This document shows positions 23,815-33,526 of a stretch of DNA of 38,360 nt, piece after piece. Where the stretch lies: assembly GCA_945828315.1 (NCBI GenBank), contig CALZQA010000017.1, forward strand, positions 1-38,360. The letters run 5' to 3'. A model generated the notes under the pieces. It saw only the letters and a program-made list of their open reading frames with translations. It did not search any database and was not told the origin of the DNA. The translations under genes and the position numbers were made by a program. Position 1 is the stretch's first letter; the number at the start of each line of letters is the position of its first letter. Origin of the DNA: an uncultured bacterium. GTDB taxonomy: Bacteria > Bacillota > Clostridia > Lachnospirales > Lachnospiraceae.

Positions 23815-24278
23815 TGAAAAGATGGATCGGAATTCCGCTTGCCATCATCCTTGGTGACGGAGCGGCAAAAAAATGTGCAGAGAAAAAGCTGGCGGACGGA
23901 AAAACACAAGAGCTCTTTGGCGGGCGTGTCCGTCTGCACCTGCTCCACAATCCCGGTGTTGCTCTCGGCGCACTGAAAAGGAATCCGAAGCTGATCCTTG
24001 TGGTCAACAGTGTGATGCTGGGGATCGCTGCAGATGAATATGGGCATCTGTTAAAGGGAAATGGAGAGACTGCGGCAAAGACCGGACTTGCGCTGCTCAT
24101 CGGAGGCGGTGCCAGCAATCTGATCGACCGCGTACAGCGGGGGTATGTGACGGATTATTTTTCCATTGATGCAGGTAAGCGTTTTCAAAGACTGCGAAAG
24201 ATCGTGTTCAACTGCTCCGATTTCTGTGTGTTTGCCGGAGTCTTGCTTTATTTTTTCGGAAGATCAAAGCGCCGGTAG
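23814..24278 (+). CDS. lspA: Divergent lipoprotein signal peptidase (LspA-like)
   Basis: 154 residues, within the normal LspA size. Matches to the family: HNPGVALGALK (canonical HNxGAAFGxL), GGGASNLIDRVQRGYVTDYF with the first catalytic Asp in NLIDR, and FNCSDFCVFAG with the second Asp. Both aspartates are present, so cleavage of prolipoprotein signal peptides is plausible. The N-terminal DQxxK-like motif is altered (LGDGAAKK) and the first helices are less hydrophobic than usual. The start ATG 23814 overlaps the kinase stop (TGATG), with AAAGGA about 10 nt upstream. The genome may have a second, more typical LspA. Membrane protein with about four helices. Confidence 0.8.
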   Translation: MKRWIGIPLAIILGDGAAKKCAEKKLADGKTQELFGGRVRLHLLHNPGVALGALKRNPKLILVVNSVMLGIAADEYGHLLKGNGETAAKTGLALLIGGGASNLIDRVQRGYVTDYFSIDAGKRFQRLRKIVFNCSDFCVFAGVLLYFFGRSKRR

Positions 24279-24332
24279 TACAGCCAGGGCAGTAGAAAGC
24301 TTTTTGGCATACGCCGAAAGGAACAAAAGCCT

Positions 24333-24836
24333 TCAGCGCACATCAAAATCGATGCCGTGGCTGCTTAAAAAACGCGCTGCCAGCGAATCCCAGGCATTGT
24401 CGAAGGAGCGGTCCAGCGTGAAGGTGCGATAGGAAACACCGGCGGTGAGTACCAGATGACCGTCGCGGAAGGTCAGATTCAAAAAAATACCGCTCACGTC
24501 CTCAGCAGTGAAACCGGTGTCTACCGAAGTGATCGTTTTTATGGCATTGGCGGGAGAGAGCAAAAAAACGAATTTCATGTAAAGCGGAGTGTGTTTTCCT
24601 CGGATCAGCTCATAGCAGATCGGGCGAAAATGAGAAAAGGGAAGATACTCACTGCCGTCGGCGGTGAGGTCAGCCAGTTCTTCTGTATCAAAAAATTCCC
24701 GGTTGATATGTCCGTCCACACTGTACGAGATGGCTCCGTGGATCGTAGCTTCTGCCAGAAGAAAATGGTCAAACAGCTCGGTTTTTAAGAGCCGGTTCAT
24801 AAATTGCTTTTGATCTTTTAAATAAAATGCTTTCAT
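24333..24836 (-). CDS. DUF5721-like conserved protein
   Basis: 167 residues, soluble, no signal peptide. The N-terminal pattern MKAFYLKDQKQFMNRLL, followed by FDHFLLAEATIHGA and SVDGHINREFFD, is characteristic of a small conserved protein found mostly in Lachnospiraceae that I believe is DUF5721; its function is unknown. It is convergent with lspA, divergent from the transglutaminase lipoprotein, and preceded by its own promoter. No clear ribosome site is seen before ATG 24836 (GGAGTATACAC is the nearest purine patch). Confidence 0.75.
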   Translation of the reverse strand: MKAFYLKDQKQFMNRLLKTELFDHFLLAEATIHGAISYSVDGHINREFFDTEELADLTADGSEYLPFSHFRPICYELIRGKHTPLYMKFVFLLSPANAIKTITSVDTGFTAEDVSGIFLNLTFRDGHLVLTAGVSYRTFTLDRSFDNAWDSLAARFLSSHGIDFDVR

Positions 24837-24865
24837 GTGTATACTCCGATGACTGCTTTTCTACC

Positions 24866-24895
24866 ATTATATCATAGAAGATCATTATAAGCCAA
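24866..24895 (-). promoter_or_regulatory. Promoter of the DUF5721-like gene
   Basis: Minus strand: TTGGCT (24895-24890), 18-bp spacer, TATAAT (24871-24866), about 30 nt before the start codon. Confidence 0.6.
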
Positions 24896-24922
24896 ATGAA
24901 AATAAACGCTAAGGGAGATGTC

Positions 24923-26053
24923 ATGATCAGAACAAATAAATGGAAAAAATTGTGTCTCATACTGCTGTCTGCGGTGCTGCTTTCTGTCGGGTGCGGAAAG
25001 GAGGAACTGGCAGATGTGATCGATCTCGCAGTGTCTGAAAACGAGCGGAGTGAGGTCGTCTGTGTGTCATCAGACCGTTATGTGCACAATACGCTGAACG
25101 AGGATCAGCAGATCGTCTATGACGAGATGCTTGGTGCGATCATGAACATGGAAGAAATCGTCCGACTTTCAACGACAGATGAGTCGGATGTGAAGCGGTG
25201 CTATGATGCCATCTGTGCTGACTACGGCGAGATCTTCTGGGTGGATCAATGTTCTTACAGACAGATCTTGCTGTTTGGAAGAGCCTGTGCAGTTAATTTT
25301 ACCGTGAAGTATGCATATACGCCGGAGGAGGTTGAAAATTACAAAAAGCAGATGCAGCCGGTCATAGATGGCTATCTGGAACGGCTGGAGGAATGCGAAA
25401 GTGACTACGAAAAAACGGAAGTGCTCTACCGGAAACTTATCCGTGAGGTCGACTATGATATGAGTGCGGAAAACAATCAGAATATCTTAAGTGTTTTTCT
25501 TGGGAAAAAGACAGTGTGCCAGGGTTATGCGTGCGCAATGCAGTATCTTTTGCAGCAGTCAGGGATCCCGTGTGTGATCGTGACAGGAATTGCGCAGGGC
25601 CAGCCCCATGCATGGAATATGGCAATGCTTGACGGGGATTACTATTATATTGATGTCACCTGGGGGAATACCGATTTTCTGGGGGAGAGCGGCAACGCGG
25701 CAGGCAGCATTAACTACGGATATCTGAATATCACATCAGAGGAGCTGCTGATCAATCATCAGCCGAAGGTGGATTTTCCCCTCAGCATCTGTGACAGTAC
25801 GGAAAATAATTATTATGTAAAAAAGAAGCTGTATTTTGACAGCTGGGATCCAAATGCGATCGGAGCGAAGATCGCCCGCGCATTTGAAAAGGATAAGGAC
25901 AGCATTTCCGTGAAACTTGCGGATGGGGAAATGCTCACCCGCGCAAAGAGCTATTTTATTGATGAGCAGCATATCACAGATTACTGTGTGGGTATCTCAC
26001 AGATCTATTATGTGCAGGACACGGAACTCCATATTCTTACGATCTATTTTTGA
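24923..26053 (+). CDS. Transglutaminase-like lipoprotein
   Basis: 376 residues from ATG 24923 (AAGGGAGA upstream). The signal has a hydrophobic core LCLILLSAVLLS and lipobox VGC, so it is a surface lipoprotein. The C-terminal half contains a transglutaminase-like core with the Cys-His-Asp triad: Cys199 in TVCQGYACAMQYLL, His229 in QPHAWNMA, Asp244 in YYYIDVTWGN. Bacterial members act as proteases or peptide cross-linkers on the cell surface; the substrate here is unknown. The region 60-170 is helical and acidic with no recognised domain. The 56-nt gap to the divergent DUF5721-like gene holds that gene's promoter. Confidence 0.88.
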   Translation: MIRTNKWKKLCLILLSAVLLSVGCGKEELADVIDLAVSENERSEVVCVSSDRYVHNTLNEDQQIVYDEMLGAIMNMEEIVRLSTTDESDVKRCYDAICADYGEIFWVDQCSYRQILLFGRACAVNFTVKYAYTPEEVENYKKQMQPVIDGYLERLEECESDYEKTEVLYRKLIREVDYDMSAENNQNILSVFLGKKTVCQGYACAMQYLLQQSGIPCVIVTGIAQGQPHAWNMAMLDGDYYYIDVTWGNTDFLGESGNAAGSINYGYLNITSEELLINHQPKVDFPLSICDSTENNYYVKKKLYFDSWDPNAIGAKIARAFEKDKDSISVKLADGEMLTRAKSYFIDEQHITDYCVGISQIYYVQDTELHILTIYF

Positions 26054-26224
26054 TGAAATATTAATTTTTTATAAATTTGAGAAAAGGGCTTTTCAAATAC
26101 ATATATTTATGCTACTGTAATCTAGTAATGAAAACTACATGATACATAGCGTGAAAAAATATGATGTATTTTCGGAAATTGTGTATACTAATATATGAGA
26201 AAAAATGCGAAGCAGGAGGCAGAC

Positions 26225-27082
26225 ATGCGTTATAAGATCGTGATTGACAGCTGCGGTGAGCTGACAGATACACTAAAAAAAGATCCGCATTATGAAAATG
26301 TTGCATTGGAGCTGGATGTGGATGATTATCATATTCTGGATGATGCAAGCTTTAATCAGGCGGAGTTTTTGCAGAAGGTAAAGGAGAGTCCCAACTGCCC
26401 GAAATCATCCTGCCCGCCGCCGGCCCGTTTTATGGATGCGTTTGGTGAGGATACGGAGCATGTCTATATGGTGACGCTGTCTTCTCAACTGTCAGGTTCC
26501 TACAACAGCGCGATGCTGGCAAAGGAACTGTATGAGGAACAGCAGGAAAACCGGGACGGAGCCAAGCACACGAAGATCCATGTGTTTGATTCCAAGTCCG
26601 CTTCCATCGGAGAAACGCTGATCGGCATGAAGATCCAGGAGTATGAGGAGGCTGGTTTGTCCTTCGAGGAGATCGTTGAGAAGGTGGACAGCTATATTGC
26701 AGAGATGAACACGTTTTTCGTTCTGGAAAGTCTGGAGACACTGCGCAAGAACGGACGTCTGAGCAATCTGAAGGCAATGCTGGCAACTGCATTGAACATC
26801 AAACCGGTCATGGGTTCCACGGATATGGGTACGATCCAGCAGCTCGGTCAGGCCAGGGGTATGAATAAGGCACTGGAGAGCATGGTGGAGAAGATGCTTG
26901 CCGTCACAAAGAACTGTGAGGAAAAGGTACTTGCGATTTCCCACTGCAACTGTCCGGAGCGTGCAAAACGCGTGTGTGAGCGCATCGAGAAAATGGCCCA
27001 TTTCAAAAAGATCGTGATCGTGGATACTGCCGGTATCAGTTCCATGTATGCCAATGACGGCGGTGTGATCCTGGCGGTCTAG
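26225..27082 (+). CDS. DegV-family fatty-acid-binding protein
   Basis: 285 residues, ATG 26225 with GCAGGAGG 5 nt upstream. DegV motifs: IVIDSCGELT, SSCPPPARFMDAF (phosphate and fatty-acid loop; the canonical motif is TSQP), TLSSQLSGSYNSA, FDSKSASIGETL, ETLRKNGRLS, LNIKPVM. DegV/FakB proteins bind fatty acids and present them to FakA kinase for phosphorylation; fakA is not in this window. It is a single-gene unit: a terminator follows, and an AT-rich 170-bp gap precedes it, in which TATACT (26184-26189) is a possible -10 without a clear -35. Confidence 0.92.
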   Translation: MRYKIVIDSCGELTDTLKKDPHYENVALELDVDDYHILDDASFNQAEFLQKVKESPNCPKSSCPPPARFMDAFGEDTEHVYMVTLSSQLSGSYNSAMLAKELYEEQQENRDGAKHTKIHVFDSKSASIGETLIGMKIQEYEEAGLSFEEIVEKVDSYIAEMNTFFVLESLETLRKNGRLSNLKAMLATALNIKPVMGSTDMGTIQQLGQARGMNKALESMVEKMLAVTKNCEEKVLAISHCNCPERAKRVCERIEKMAHFKKIVIVDTAGISSMYANDGGVILAV

Positions 27083-27113
27083 AGTTTATAAAAAGTTCAT
27101 AATTAACGGCGGA

Positions 27114-27141
27114 AAAGCAGGGCTTCGCGCCTTGCTTTTTT
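27114..27141 (+). terminator. Terminator after degV
   Basis: AAAGCAGGGC (27114-27123) pairs with GCCTTGCTTT (27129-27138; one G-U), loop TTCGC, and the run of six T overlaps the end. Short near-repeats ending ATAATTAAC lie on both sides (27100-27108 and 27156-27164). Confidence 0.85.
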
Positions 27142-27188
27142 GATGTATAAAATTTATAATTAACCTTTAAGGGAGAAGGTGGATATTT

Positions 27189-29591
27189 TTGCAGGAATTC
27201 CAGGAACAGGTGGAACGCTTTGAAACAGAACCGGTCGTCGGTTTACAGCAGGCGCAGGTAGTACAGCGCCGGGAAGAAGGATTGACCAACAAAAGTGTTT
27301 CCTCTGCCACAAAGACGACATCAGACATTATCAAAGAGAATGTCTTTACTTATTTTAATGGTATTTTTTTGATCCTTGCGATCCTGCTCATCGCGGTGGG
27401 ATCCTTTCGGGATCTGACGTTTCTGATCGTGATCACGGCGAATTCCGTGATCGGTATCATACAGGAGCTGCATGCGAAAAGGGTGCTGGATGATCTGACG
27501 CTGGTGGGACGGGCGAAGGTGACTGCTGTCCGGGACGGCGTGCGGGTGGAGGTGGATTCTGAGGAACTGGTGCTGGACGATATGGTGATCCTGTCGGCAG
27601 GCTGTCAGATCCCTGCGGATGCCATTGTGCAGAGAGGAAGTGTTTCCGTAAATGAGTCGCTTCTGACCGGTGAGTCGGACGAGATCGTGAAGCGTCCGGG
27701 TGATGAGTTGCTCTCCGGCAGTTTTATCGTATCCGGAGAGTGTATCGCAAGATTGGAACAGGTGGGTGCAGACTCTTATATTTCCAAGCTTACGCTGCAG
27801 GCGACCAAATCCAAAGAGGGCGAACAGTCAGAGATGATCCGTGCGCTGGACAAGCTGGTAAAAGCAGTGGGTATTCTGATCATCCCCATCGGTATCACCC
27901 TGTTTGTGCAGCAGTATGTGATCAGTGGAAATGATCTGAAAAACAGTGTGACAAGCATGGTTGCCTCTGTGATCGGAATGATCCCCGAGGGACTGTATCT
28001 GATGGCAACGGTAGCGATGGCGGTCAGCGCCACTCGTCTGGCAGGCAGACAGGTGCTGATCCACAATATGAAATGCATCGAGACACTGGCGCGCGTGGAT
28101 GTGCTTTGCGTCGATAAGACCGGAACAATCACGGAACCGCGCATGAGTGTGCATGCTGTACTGCCGATGCTGGATGAGTATGATGGCAGAACTTCTGAGG
28201 AATGGCTTGCTGCCTTTGCGGGTGCTCAGGCACCGGACAATATCACGATGGAGGCGCTGCAGGAATATTTCAGTGATGCAGCTGTCAGACTCCGCGCCGA
28301 CAGCGTGCAGGGTTTTTCTTCAAAGACCAAGTATTCGGGTGTGCAGTTCGGCGAAAGGTGTTTTGTGCTGGGCGCGCCGGAATTTGTGCTGCGGGAAGAT
28401 TATGCGGAGCAGGCGGGGATGATCGAGGAACACTCGCGCGCAGGCTACCGTGTGCTCGTCTTTGCGTCCTATGACGGTACGCTGAACGGAGAGGCGTTGA
28501 CAGGCAGGGCTACGATACTTGCCTATGTGCTGCTTTCCAATCCGATCCGTGAGGGCGCAAAGGAGACCTTTGCATACTTTGCCCGTCAGGGCGTTCAGGT
28601 GCGCGTGATCTCCGGCGACAATCCGGTGACTGTATCGGAGGTAGCGGCCCAGGCCGGCATTGCGAATGCAGGCCGTTACATTGACGCTTCCACGTTGAAA
28701 ACACCGGCGGATCTTGCAAACGCAGCTACAAAATATGTGGTTTTCGGCAGAGTGACACCGGATCAGAAGCGTGCGCTGGTGCGCGCCATGAAGGCGCAGG
28801 GTGAGACTGTTGCCATGACCGGAGATGGTGTCAATGATGTGTTGGCACTCAAAGATGCGGACTGCAGCATTGCGATGGCATCCGGAAGCGAAGCCGCATC
28901 TCAGGTGGCGCAGCTTGTGTTGCTGGACTCGGATTTTTCGAGGATGCCTGCAGTTGTGATGGAGGGACGCCGGGTTGTAAACAATATCGAGCGTACGGCA
29001 TCGCTGTTTCTCGTGAAAAATATATTCTCCATGCTGCTGTCTATCTTCTCTGTGTGCATGGTGCTGGAATATCCGCTGGAGCCGGCGCAGATCTCACTGA
29101 TCAGTATGTTTACCATCGGTATTCCGGGATTTATCATGTCGCTGGAACCCAACAAAGAGCGGATCCGGGGCAGATTTTTGTCCAAGGTCATCCTGAAGGC
29201 ATTGCCTGCGGGACTTACGGATTTTCTTGTGGTCAGCGCAATGGTGATCTTCTGTCAGGAATTTGCCGTGAATGCGGCGGATGTGTCAACCGCATGTACG
29301 ATCATCGTGGCGATCGTCGGTTTTATGATCCTGTACAAGATCGCTTCTCCCATGACAAAAGGCCACTGGATCATGCTGATCGGCGTGATCGCCGGCTGGC
29401 TGTTTTGCGTGATAGAGATCAGCCATCTGTTTGCGATCAACAGTATTTCCAAGCAGTGTGCAATGCTTCTGCTCATTTTTGCAATGCTCACAGAACCGCT
29501 TTTGCGTTATCTGAGTCTGTTGGTTGAAAAGGTCAGGGAGTTGTATCGCAGGGTCCTGAAGAGAATGAGAGGGACCGGTGAAAGGAAATAG
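27189..29591 (+). CDS. Cation-translocating P-type ATPase
   Basis: 800 residues with a TTG start at 27189, supported by GGGAGAAGG 9 nt upstream; there is no ATG nearby. Features: the actuator TGES loop (LLTGESDE), phosphorylation site DKTGTIT (Asp309), hinge TGDGVND, about ten membrane helices, and M4 motif VIGMIPEGLYLM. The PEGL type suggests Ca2+ or a related cation (P2-like) rather than heavy metals, and there is no CPC motif or metal-binding domain. The nucleotide-binding domain is short (about 150 residues with KTKYSG and GAPEFVL). The ion cannot be settled from sequence. The folate fusion gene starts 4 nt after its stop, so the two are co-transcribed. Confidence 0.9.
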   Translation: MQEFQEQVERFETEPVVGLQQAQVVQRREEGLTNKSVSSATKTTSDIIKENVFTYFNGIFLILAILLIAVGSFRDLTFLIVITANSVIGIIQELHAKRVLDDLTLVGRAKVTAVRDGVRVEVDSEELVLDDMVILSAGCQIPADAIVQRGSVSVNESLLTGESDEIVKRPGDELLSGSFIVSGECIARLEQVGADSYISKLTLQATKSKEGEQSEMIRALDKLVKAVGILIIPIGITLFVQQYVISGNDLKNSVTSMVASVIGMIPEGLYLMATVAMAVSATRLAGRQVLIHNMKCIETLARVDVLCVDKTGTITEPRMSVHAVLPMLDEYDGRTSEEWLAAFAGAQAPDNITMEALQEYFSDAAVRLRADSVQGFSSKTKYSGVQFGERCFVLGAPEFVLREDYAEQAGMIEEHSRAGYRVLVFASYDGTLNGEALTGRATILAYVLLSNPIREGAKETFAYFARQGVQVRVISGDNPVTVSEVAAQAGIANAGRYIDASTLKTPADLANAATKYVVFGRVTPDQKRALVRAMKAQGETVAMTGDGVNDVLALKDADCSIAMASGSEAASQVAQLVLLDSDFSRMPAVVMEGRRVVNNIERTASLFLVKNIFSMLLSIFSVCMVLEYPLEPAQISLISMFTIGIPGFIMSLEPNKERIRGRFLSKVILKALPAGLTDFLVVSAMVIFCQEFAVNAADVSTACTIIVAIVGFMILYKIASPMTKGHWIMLIGVIAGWLFCVIEISHLFAINSISKQCAMLLLIFAMLTEPLLRYLSLLVEKVRELYRRVLKRMRGTGERK

Positions 29592-29595
29592 TTGT

Positions 29596-31431
29596 ATGGA
29601 ATTATCAATGAAAAAAAAGGCGCTCAGGAAGCAAAAGAAAGTGGATAGAGATGCACTGACACCTTCCGAGCGCGGAGAACGATCCCACGATATCTGTGAA
29701 GCGTTGTGGCAGATGCCGGTCTTGCAGGAAGCACGGGAGGTTTATTGTTATGCGCCGATCGGGAGCGAGACAGACATCTGGGAGCTGGCAGAGCGTCTCT
29801 GGGCAGCCGGAAAGCGTCTGGCGTTTCCGCGTGTGCTGGGAGACGGATCAGAGGAAATGGAGTTCTACGAGGTGAAAGACCGCGGAGAACTGGAAGAGGG
29901 AGCCTTTCGCGTGCAGGAACCGGTCATGGACGGGCGCATACCGGTCGAATGGAAGGGTGCACCGGTTCTGGTGCCGGGTGTGGCGTTCGATGTGTCCGGG
30001 GCACGATGTGGATACGGAAAGGGTTACTATGACCGGTATTTTGCGGCGCATCCGGAGCTGGTGCGCATCGGTGTCGCCTTTGAATGTCAGCTGTCGGAGG
30101 AACTTTCGGACTGTTGTGAAGCAACGGATGAGCGGCTGGATTATGTACAGACGGAGCGGCATTGCTACGCGGCGGTGGATGCTATGTCCTATGAACAGCT
30201 GGTAGAAAAGATCAGTAGCAGCAGACGCTTCGGAAGAGCACCGGGTATCGAGTGTTCGGCCGCGGTCATGGAGCTGTTGGGACATCCGGAGAGGGAATTG
30301 TCCTTTGTACACATTGCGGGAACGAACGGAAAGGGTTCCGTGGCGGCATTTCTGCGGGAGATCTGTGAGAAGGCAGGAGTGCGGGCAGGGTTGTTTACCT
30401 CACCGCATCTGCAGGAATTTACGGAGCGCATACAGATCGGGCATACACAGATCCCGCGGGAAAAGGTGCTTCAGCTGGGACGGATCGTGATGGAGGCAAA
30501 TCACAGGCTGATGGCCTCGCGGGGAATCAATCTGACAATGTTTGACTATTGCCTTGCAATTGGGTTATTATATCTGAAAGAGCAGAACGTTGACCTGGTG
30601 ATCCTGGAGACCGGCATGGGTGGCAGACTGGATTCGACAAATATCATTCTGCCTCCGGTGGTTTCCGTGATCACCGGCATCGGACTGGAGCATACCGAAT
30701 ATCTGGGCGATACGCTTGGTGCGATCGCATCGGAGAAGGCGGGAATCTTAAAGAGTGGTACGCAGGCGGTGCTGATGGATCAGGAAGCGCAGGCACTGGA
30801 TGTGTTTACGAAGCGTTGCAGGGAGCTGTCCGTTCCTTACCGGGTGAGCGGAAGCGTGGATGCAGACGGAAATTATAAAAACGAGCATTATGAGATCGGT
30901 ATGCCTGGTGTTTATCAGAGGAAAAACGCTGCAGCGGCGATCGAGGCAGCACAGCTGCTGGCGCAGAAAGGCTATCCGCAGATCACGCAGACAGCGATCG
31001 CAGAGGGGATCCGGGATGCGCGCTGGCAGGGGCGCATGGAGATCGTCAGTGAGCATCCGTGGGTGCTTCTGGACGGTGCGCACAATGTGCACGGTGTGAC
31101 AGCACTGACGCAGAGTCTGCGGGAGCTGGGAGGCGGTGCGCGGTATACCTTTTTTATGGGTGTCATGGCAGACAAGGATTACGAGTCTATGGTGGAGCTG
31201 ATCCTGCCTCTGGCAAAGCGCATTTACACTCTGACACCGGACAGCACACGGGCATTGTCGGCAGAGCAGCTCTGCTCGCTCATACGTGCCAGAGGCGGCA
31301 TTGCAGATACGTGCGCGGACGCGGAGCAGCTGGCAGAACTGGTGCACGCACAGCCGGAAGACGAAAAATGTGTTATTTTTGGCTCGCTGTATCTGATCGG
31401 TGAGATCAGGCAGCGGCTTACAGGAATATAG
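29596..31431 (+). CDS. Fused 5-formyltetrahydrofolate cyclo-ligase / folylpolyglutamate synthase
   Basis: 611 residues from ATG 29596 (GAAAGGA about 10 nt upstream). Residues 1-196 are a complete 5-FTHF cyclo-ligase: a basic N-terminus ALRKQKK, YCYAPIGSETDIW, and the ATP-site RCGYGKGYYDRYF. Residues 197-611 are a complete FolC: MSYEQLVEKI, P-loop IAGTNGKGSV, TSPHLQEFTERI, LETGMGGRLDSTN, GLEHTEYLG, LLDGAHNVHG. The two join with no linker exactly where a free-standing FolC would begin (ATG 30184), and a residual internal start could make FolC alone. Together they would convert 5-formyl-THF to methenyl-THF and add the glutamate tail that retains folates in the cell. It is followed by proB after 54 nt. 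Confidence 0.93.
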   Translation: MELSMKKKALRKQKKVDRDALTPSERGERSHDICEALWQMPVLQEAREVYCYAPIGSETDIWELAERLWAAGKRLAFPRVLGDGSEEMEFYEVKDRGELEEGAFRVQEPVMDGRIPVEWKGAPVLVPGVAFDVSGARCGYGKGYYDRYFAAHPELVRIGVAFECQLSEELSDCCEATDERLDYVQTERHCYAAVDAMSYEQLVEKISSSRRFGRAPGIECSAAVMELLGHPERELSFVHIAGTNGKGSVAAFLREICEKAGVRAGLFTSPHLQEFTERIQIGHTQIPREKVLQLGRIVMEANHRLMASRGINLTMFDYCLAIGLLYLKEQNVDLVILETGMGGRLDSTNIILPPVVSVITGIGLEHTEYLGDTLGAIASEKAGILKSGTQAVLMDQEAQALDVFTKRCRELSVPYRVSGSVDADGNYKNEHYEIGMPGVYQRKNAAAAIEAAQLLAQKGYPQITQTAIAEGIRDARWQGRMEIVSEHPWVLLDGAHNVHGVTALTQSLRELGGGARYTFFMGVMADKDYESMVELILPLAKRIYTLTPDSTRALSAEQLCSLIRARGGIADTCADAEQLAELVHAQPEDEKCVIFGSLYLIGEIRQRLTGI

Positions 31432-31485
31432 CAGAAAGGAAGGCAGCTGCCGGATATGGGCGGCTGCAAAAGGGGATTTAGAGTT

Positions 31486-32259
31486 ATGAGAGTTACAGTT
31501 AAGGTGGGCACGTCCACGCTGGCATATCCCACTGGGCGGTTAAATATCCGTCATGTGGAGGAACTGGTAAAGGTGCTCAGTGATCTGAAAAACGCTGGGA
31601 ATGAGGTCGTACTTGTATCGTCCGGAGCCATTGGAATGGGCGTTGGTAAGCTTCCCTTGAAGGAACGTCCATCGGATATGCCTACCAAACAGGCAGCAGC
31701 AGCGGTGGGTCAGTGTGAGCTGATGTATACATATGACCGTTTATTTACGGAATACAATCATGTGGTGGCACAGATCCTGCTCACCGGAGCCGATTTTGAT
31801 CACGAGGACCGTAGAAAAAATCTGGAAAATACATTGTTTCGGCTCATAGAGCTGGGGGCGATCCCCATCATTAACGAGAATGATACGATCGCCACGGAGG
31901 AGATCTCTGTCGGTGATAATGATACACTTGGCGCAATCGTTGCAAAATGCGTGAGGTCCGACCTGCTGGTGATCTTGTCGGACATTGACGGACTGTACAC
32001 AGCAGATCCGCGTCAGGATAAAAACGCCCGTTTTATTTCCATTGTGGAGGAGATCACACCGCAGATCGAAGCACTGGCAGGCGGCAGCGGCACTTCGCTG
32101 GGAACCGGGGGAATGGCAACCAAACTACACGCGGCACACATTGCGACAGAGGCGGGCTTTGACATGGTCATTGCTAACGGCGCAAGACCGGAGATCCTCT
32201 ACGATATCGTGGACGGAAAACGTGTCGGCACCAGATTTATCAGGGAGGGAAAACGATGA
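31486..32259 (+). CDS. proB: Glutamate 5-kinase
   Basis: 257 residues from ATG 31486, ribosome site AAAAGGGG about 10 nt upstream. Amino-acid-kinase fold: [77 protein letters not shown]. It catalyses ATP-dependent phosphorylation of glutamate, the first step of proline synthesis. It ends right after the kinase domain and lacks the C-terminal PUA domain of the E. coli enzyme (367 residues), as in other short Gram-positive forms. The stop overlaps the proA start by 4 nt (ATGA). Confidence 0.95.
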   Translation: MRVTVKVGTSTLAYPTGRLNIRHVEELVKVLSDLKNAGNEVVLVSSGAIGMGVGKLPLKERPSDMPTKQAAAAVGQCELMYTYDRLFTEYNHVVAQILLTGADFDHEDRRKNLENTLFRLIELGAIPIINENDTIATEEISVGDNDTLGAIVAKCVRSDLLVILSDIDGLYTADPRQDKNARFISIVEEITPQIEALAGGSGTSLGTGGMATKLHAAHIATEAGFDMVIANGARPEILYDIVDGKRVGTRFIREGKR

Positions 32260-33512
32260 CAACACAGGAGATCTTAGAGGCTGCGCGCAGTGCGAAAGTG
32301 CAGATGGCGCAGGCAGATACAGAGAAGAAAAATGCGGCGTTATCTGCGATGGCAGACTGGCTGGTATCCGAGACGAATGCGATACTGATCGCAAACGAGG
32401 CGGATCTGAAGGCAGCAGAAGGAAAAATATCAGAAGTGATGCAGGACAGACTGCGCCTGACAAAGGAGCGCATTGCGGACATGGCGGAGGGTATCCGTCA
32501 GGTGGCTGCGCTGCCTGATCCGGTCGGAAAGATCCGCTACAGCCACAGCAGACCGAACGGCTTGAAAATCGACCGTGTGGCATGTCCGCTGGGCGTGGTG
32601 GCGATCATCTATGAGAGCCGGCCCAACGTGACGAGTGATGCGGCGGCACTGGCCATCAAGAGTGGAAATGCATGTATCCTGCGATGCGGGAAGGAGGCAT
32701 GGCGCTCCAGCGCAGCTATCGTTCACGCATTAAAGCAGGGACTGGCATCGAAAAAACTGCCTATGGATGCGGTCAGCCTGATCGAGGACACAACTCATGA
32801 CAGTGCGAATGCGCTGATGACGGCAGTGGGCTATGTGGATCTGCTCATTCCCCGCGGAGGTGCAGGACTCATCAATGCCTGTGTGCAGAATGCAAAGGTA
32901 CCCTGTATACAGACCGGTACCGGAATCTGCCATATCTATGTGGACAGTTCTGCAGATCTGGATCGCGCGGTGGATATTGTGGAAAATGCCAAGACCAGCC
33001 GACCCAGCGTCTGCAATGCGATGGAGGTATGTCTGGTGGCGGAGGATGTGGCAGAGGTATTTCTTCCGGCATTAAAGGAGCGATTAGTAGATGCGCGCGC
33101 GGCGGAGGGAAAACAGCCGGTGGAACTGCGGCTGGATGCGCGTGCGGCGCAGATCATAGAGGGAATACCGGCATCGGATACGGATTTCGATACGGAATTT
33201 CTGGACTATATTCTTGCGGTGAAGGTCGTTTCCGGTGTGGACGAGGCGATCGCACATATCAGCGCCCATTCCACCGGACACAGCGAGTCCATCCTGACAA
33301 AAAATGAGGAACATGCAAAAAAATTTACCACAATGGTGGATTCGGCAGCCGTTTACGTGAATGCGTCCACCCGGTTTACAGATGGAGGGGAATTCGGTCT
33401 CGGCTGTGAGATGGGAATTTCCACCCAGAAGCTTCATGCAAGAGGACCGATGGGACTGGAGGAACTGTGCAGCTATAAATATGTCATTCACGGTGACGGA
33501 CAGATTCGTTAA
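32256..33512 (+). CDS. proA: Gamma-glutamyl phosphate reductase
   Basis: 418 residues, full length. Aldehyde-dehydrogenase fold: [42 protein letters not shown], with the catalytic Cys in [13 protein letters not shown]; the C-terminal [21 protein letters not shown] is typical. It reduces gamma-glutamyl phosphate to glutamate semialdehyde with NADPH, the second step of proline synthesis after ProB. AGGGAGG lies 6-7 nt before ATG 32256 within proB. proC is not in this window. There is no terminator between proA and the GH5 gene 14 nt downstream. Confidence 0.96.
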   Translation: MTTQEILEAARSAKVQMAQADTEKKNAALSAMADWLVSETNAILIANEADLKAAEGKISEVMQDRLRLTKERIADMAEGIRQVAALPDPVGKIRYSHSRPNGLKIDRVACPLGVVAIIYESRPNVTSDAAALAIKSGNACILRCGKEAWRSSAAIVHALKQGLASKKLPMDAVSLIEDTTHDSANALMTAVGYVDLLIPRGGAGLINACVQNAKVPCIQTGTGICHIYVDSSADLDRAVDIVENAKTSRPSVCNAMEVCLVAEDVAEVFLPALKERLVDARAAEGKQPVELRLDARAAQIIEGIPASDTDFDTEFLDYILAVKVVSGVDEAIAHISAHSTGHSESILTKNEEHAKKFTTMVDSAAVYVNASTRFTDGGEFGLGCEMGISTQKLHARGPMGLEELCSYKYVIHGDGQIR

Positions 33513-33526
33513 AGGAGGATGTGTGT

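Noticed and set aside
26054-26224. Hairpin GAGAAAAGGGCTTTTC as a terminator after the transglutaminase gene
   Set aside because: The stem is short and A/T-rich and no T-run follows it.
27084-27170. Near-direct repeats ending ATAATTAAC around the degV terminator as a mobile-element footprint
   Set aside because: They are short, AT-rich and imperfect, and there is no element between them, only a terminator.
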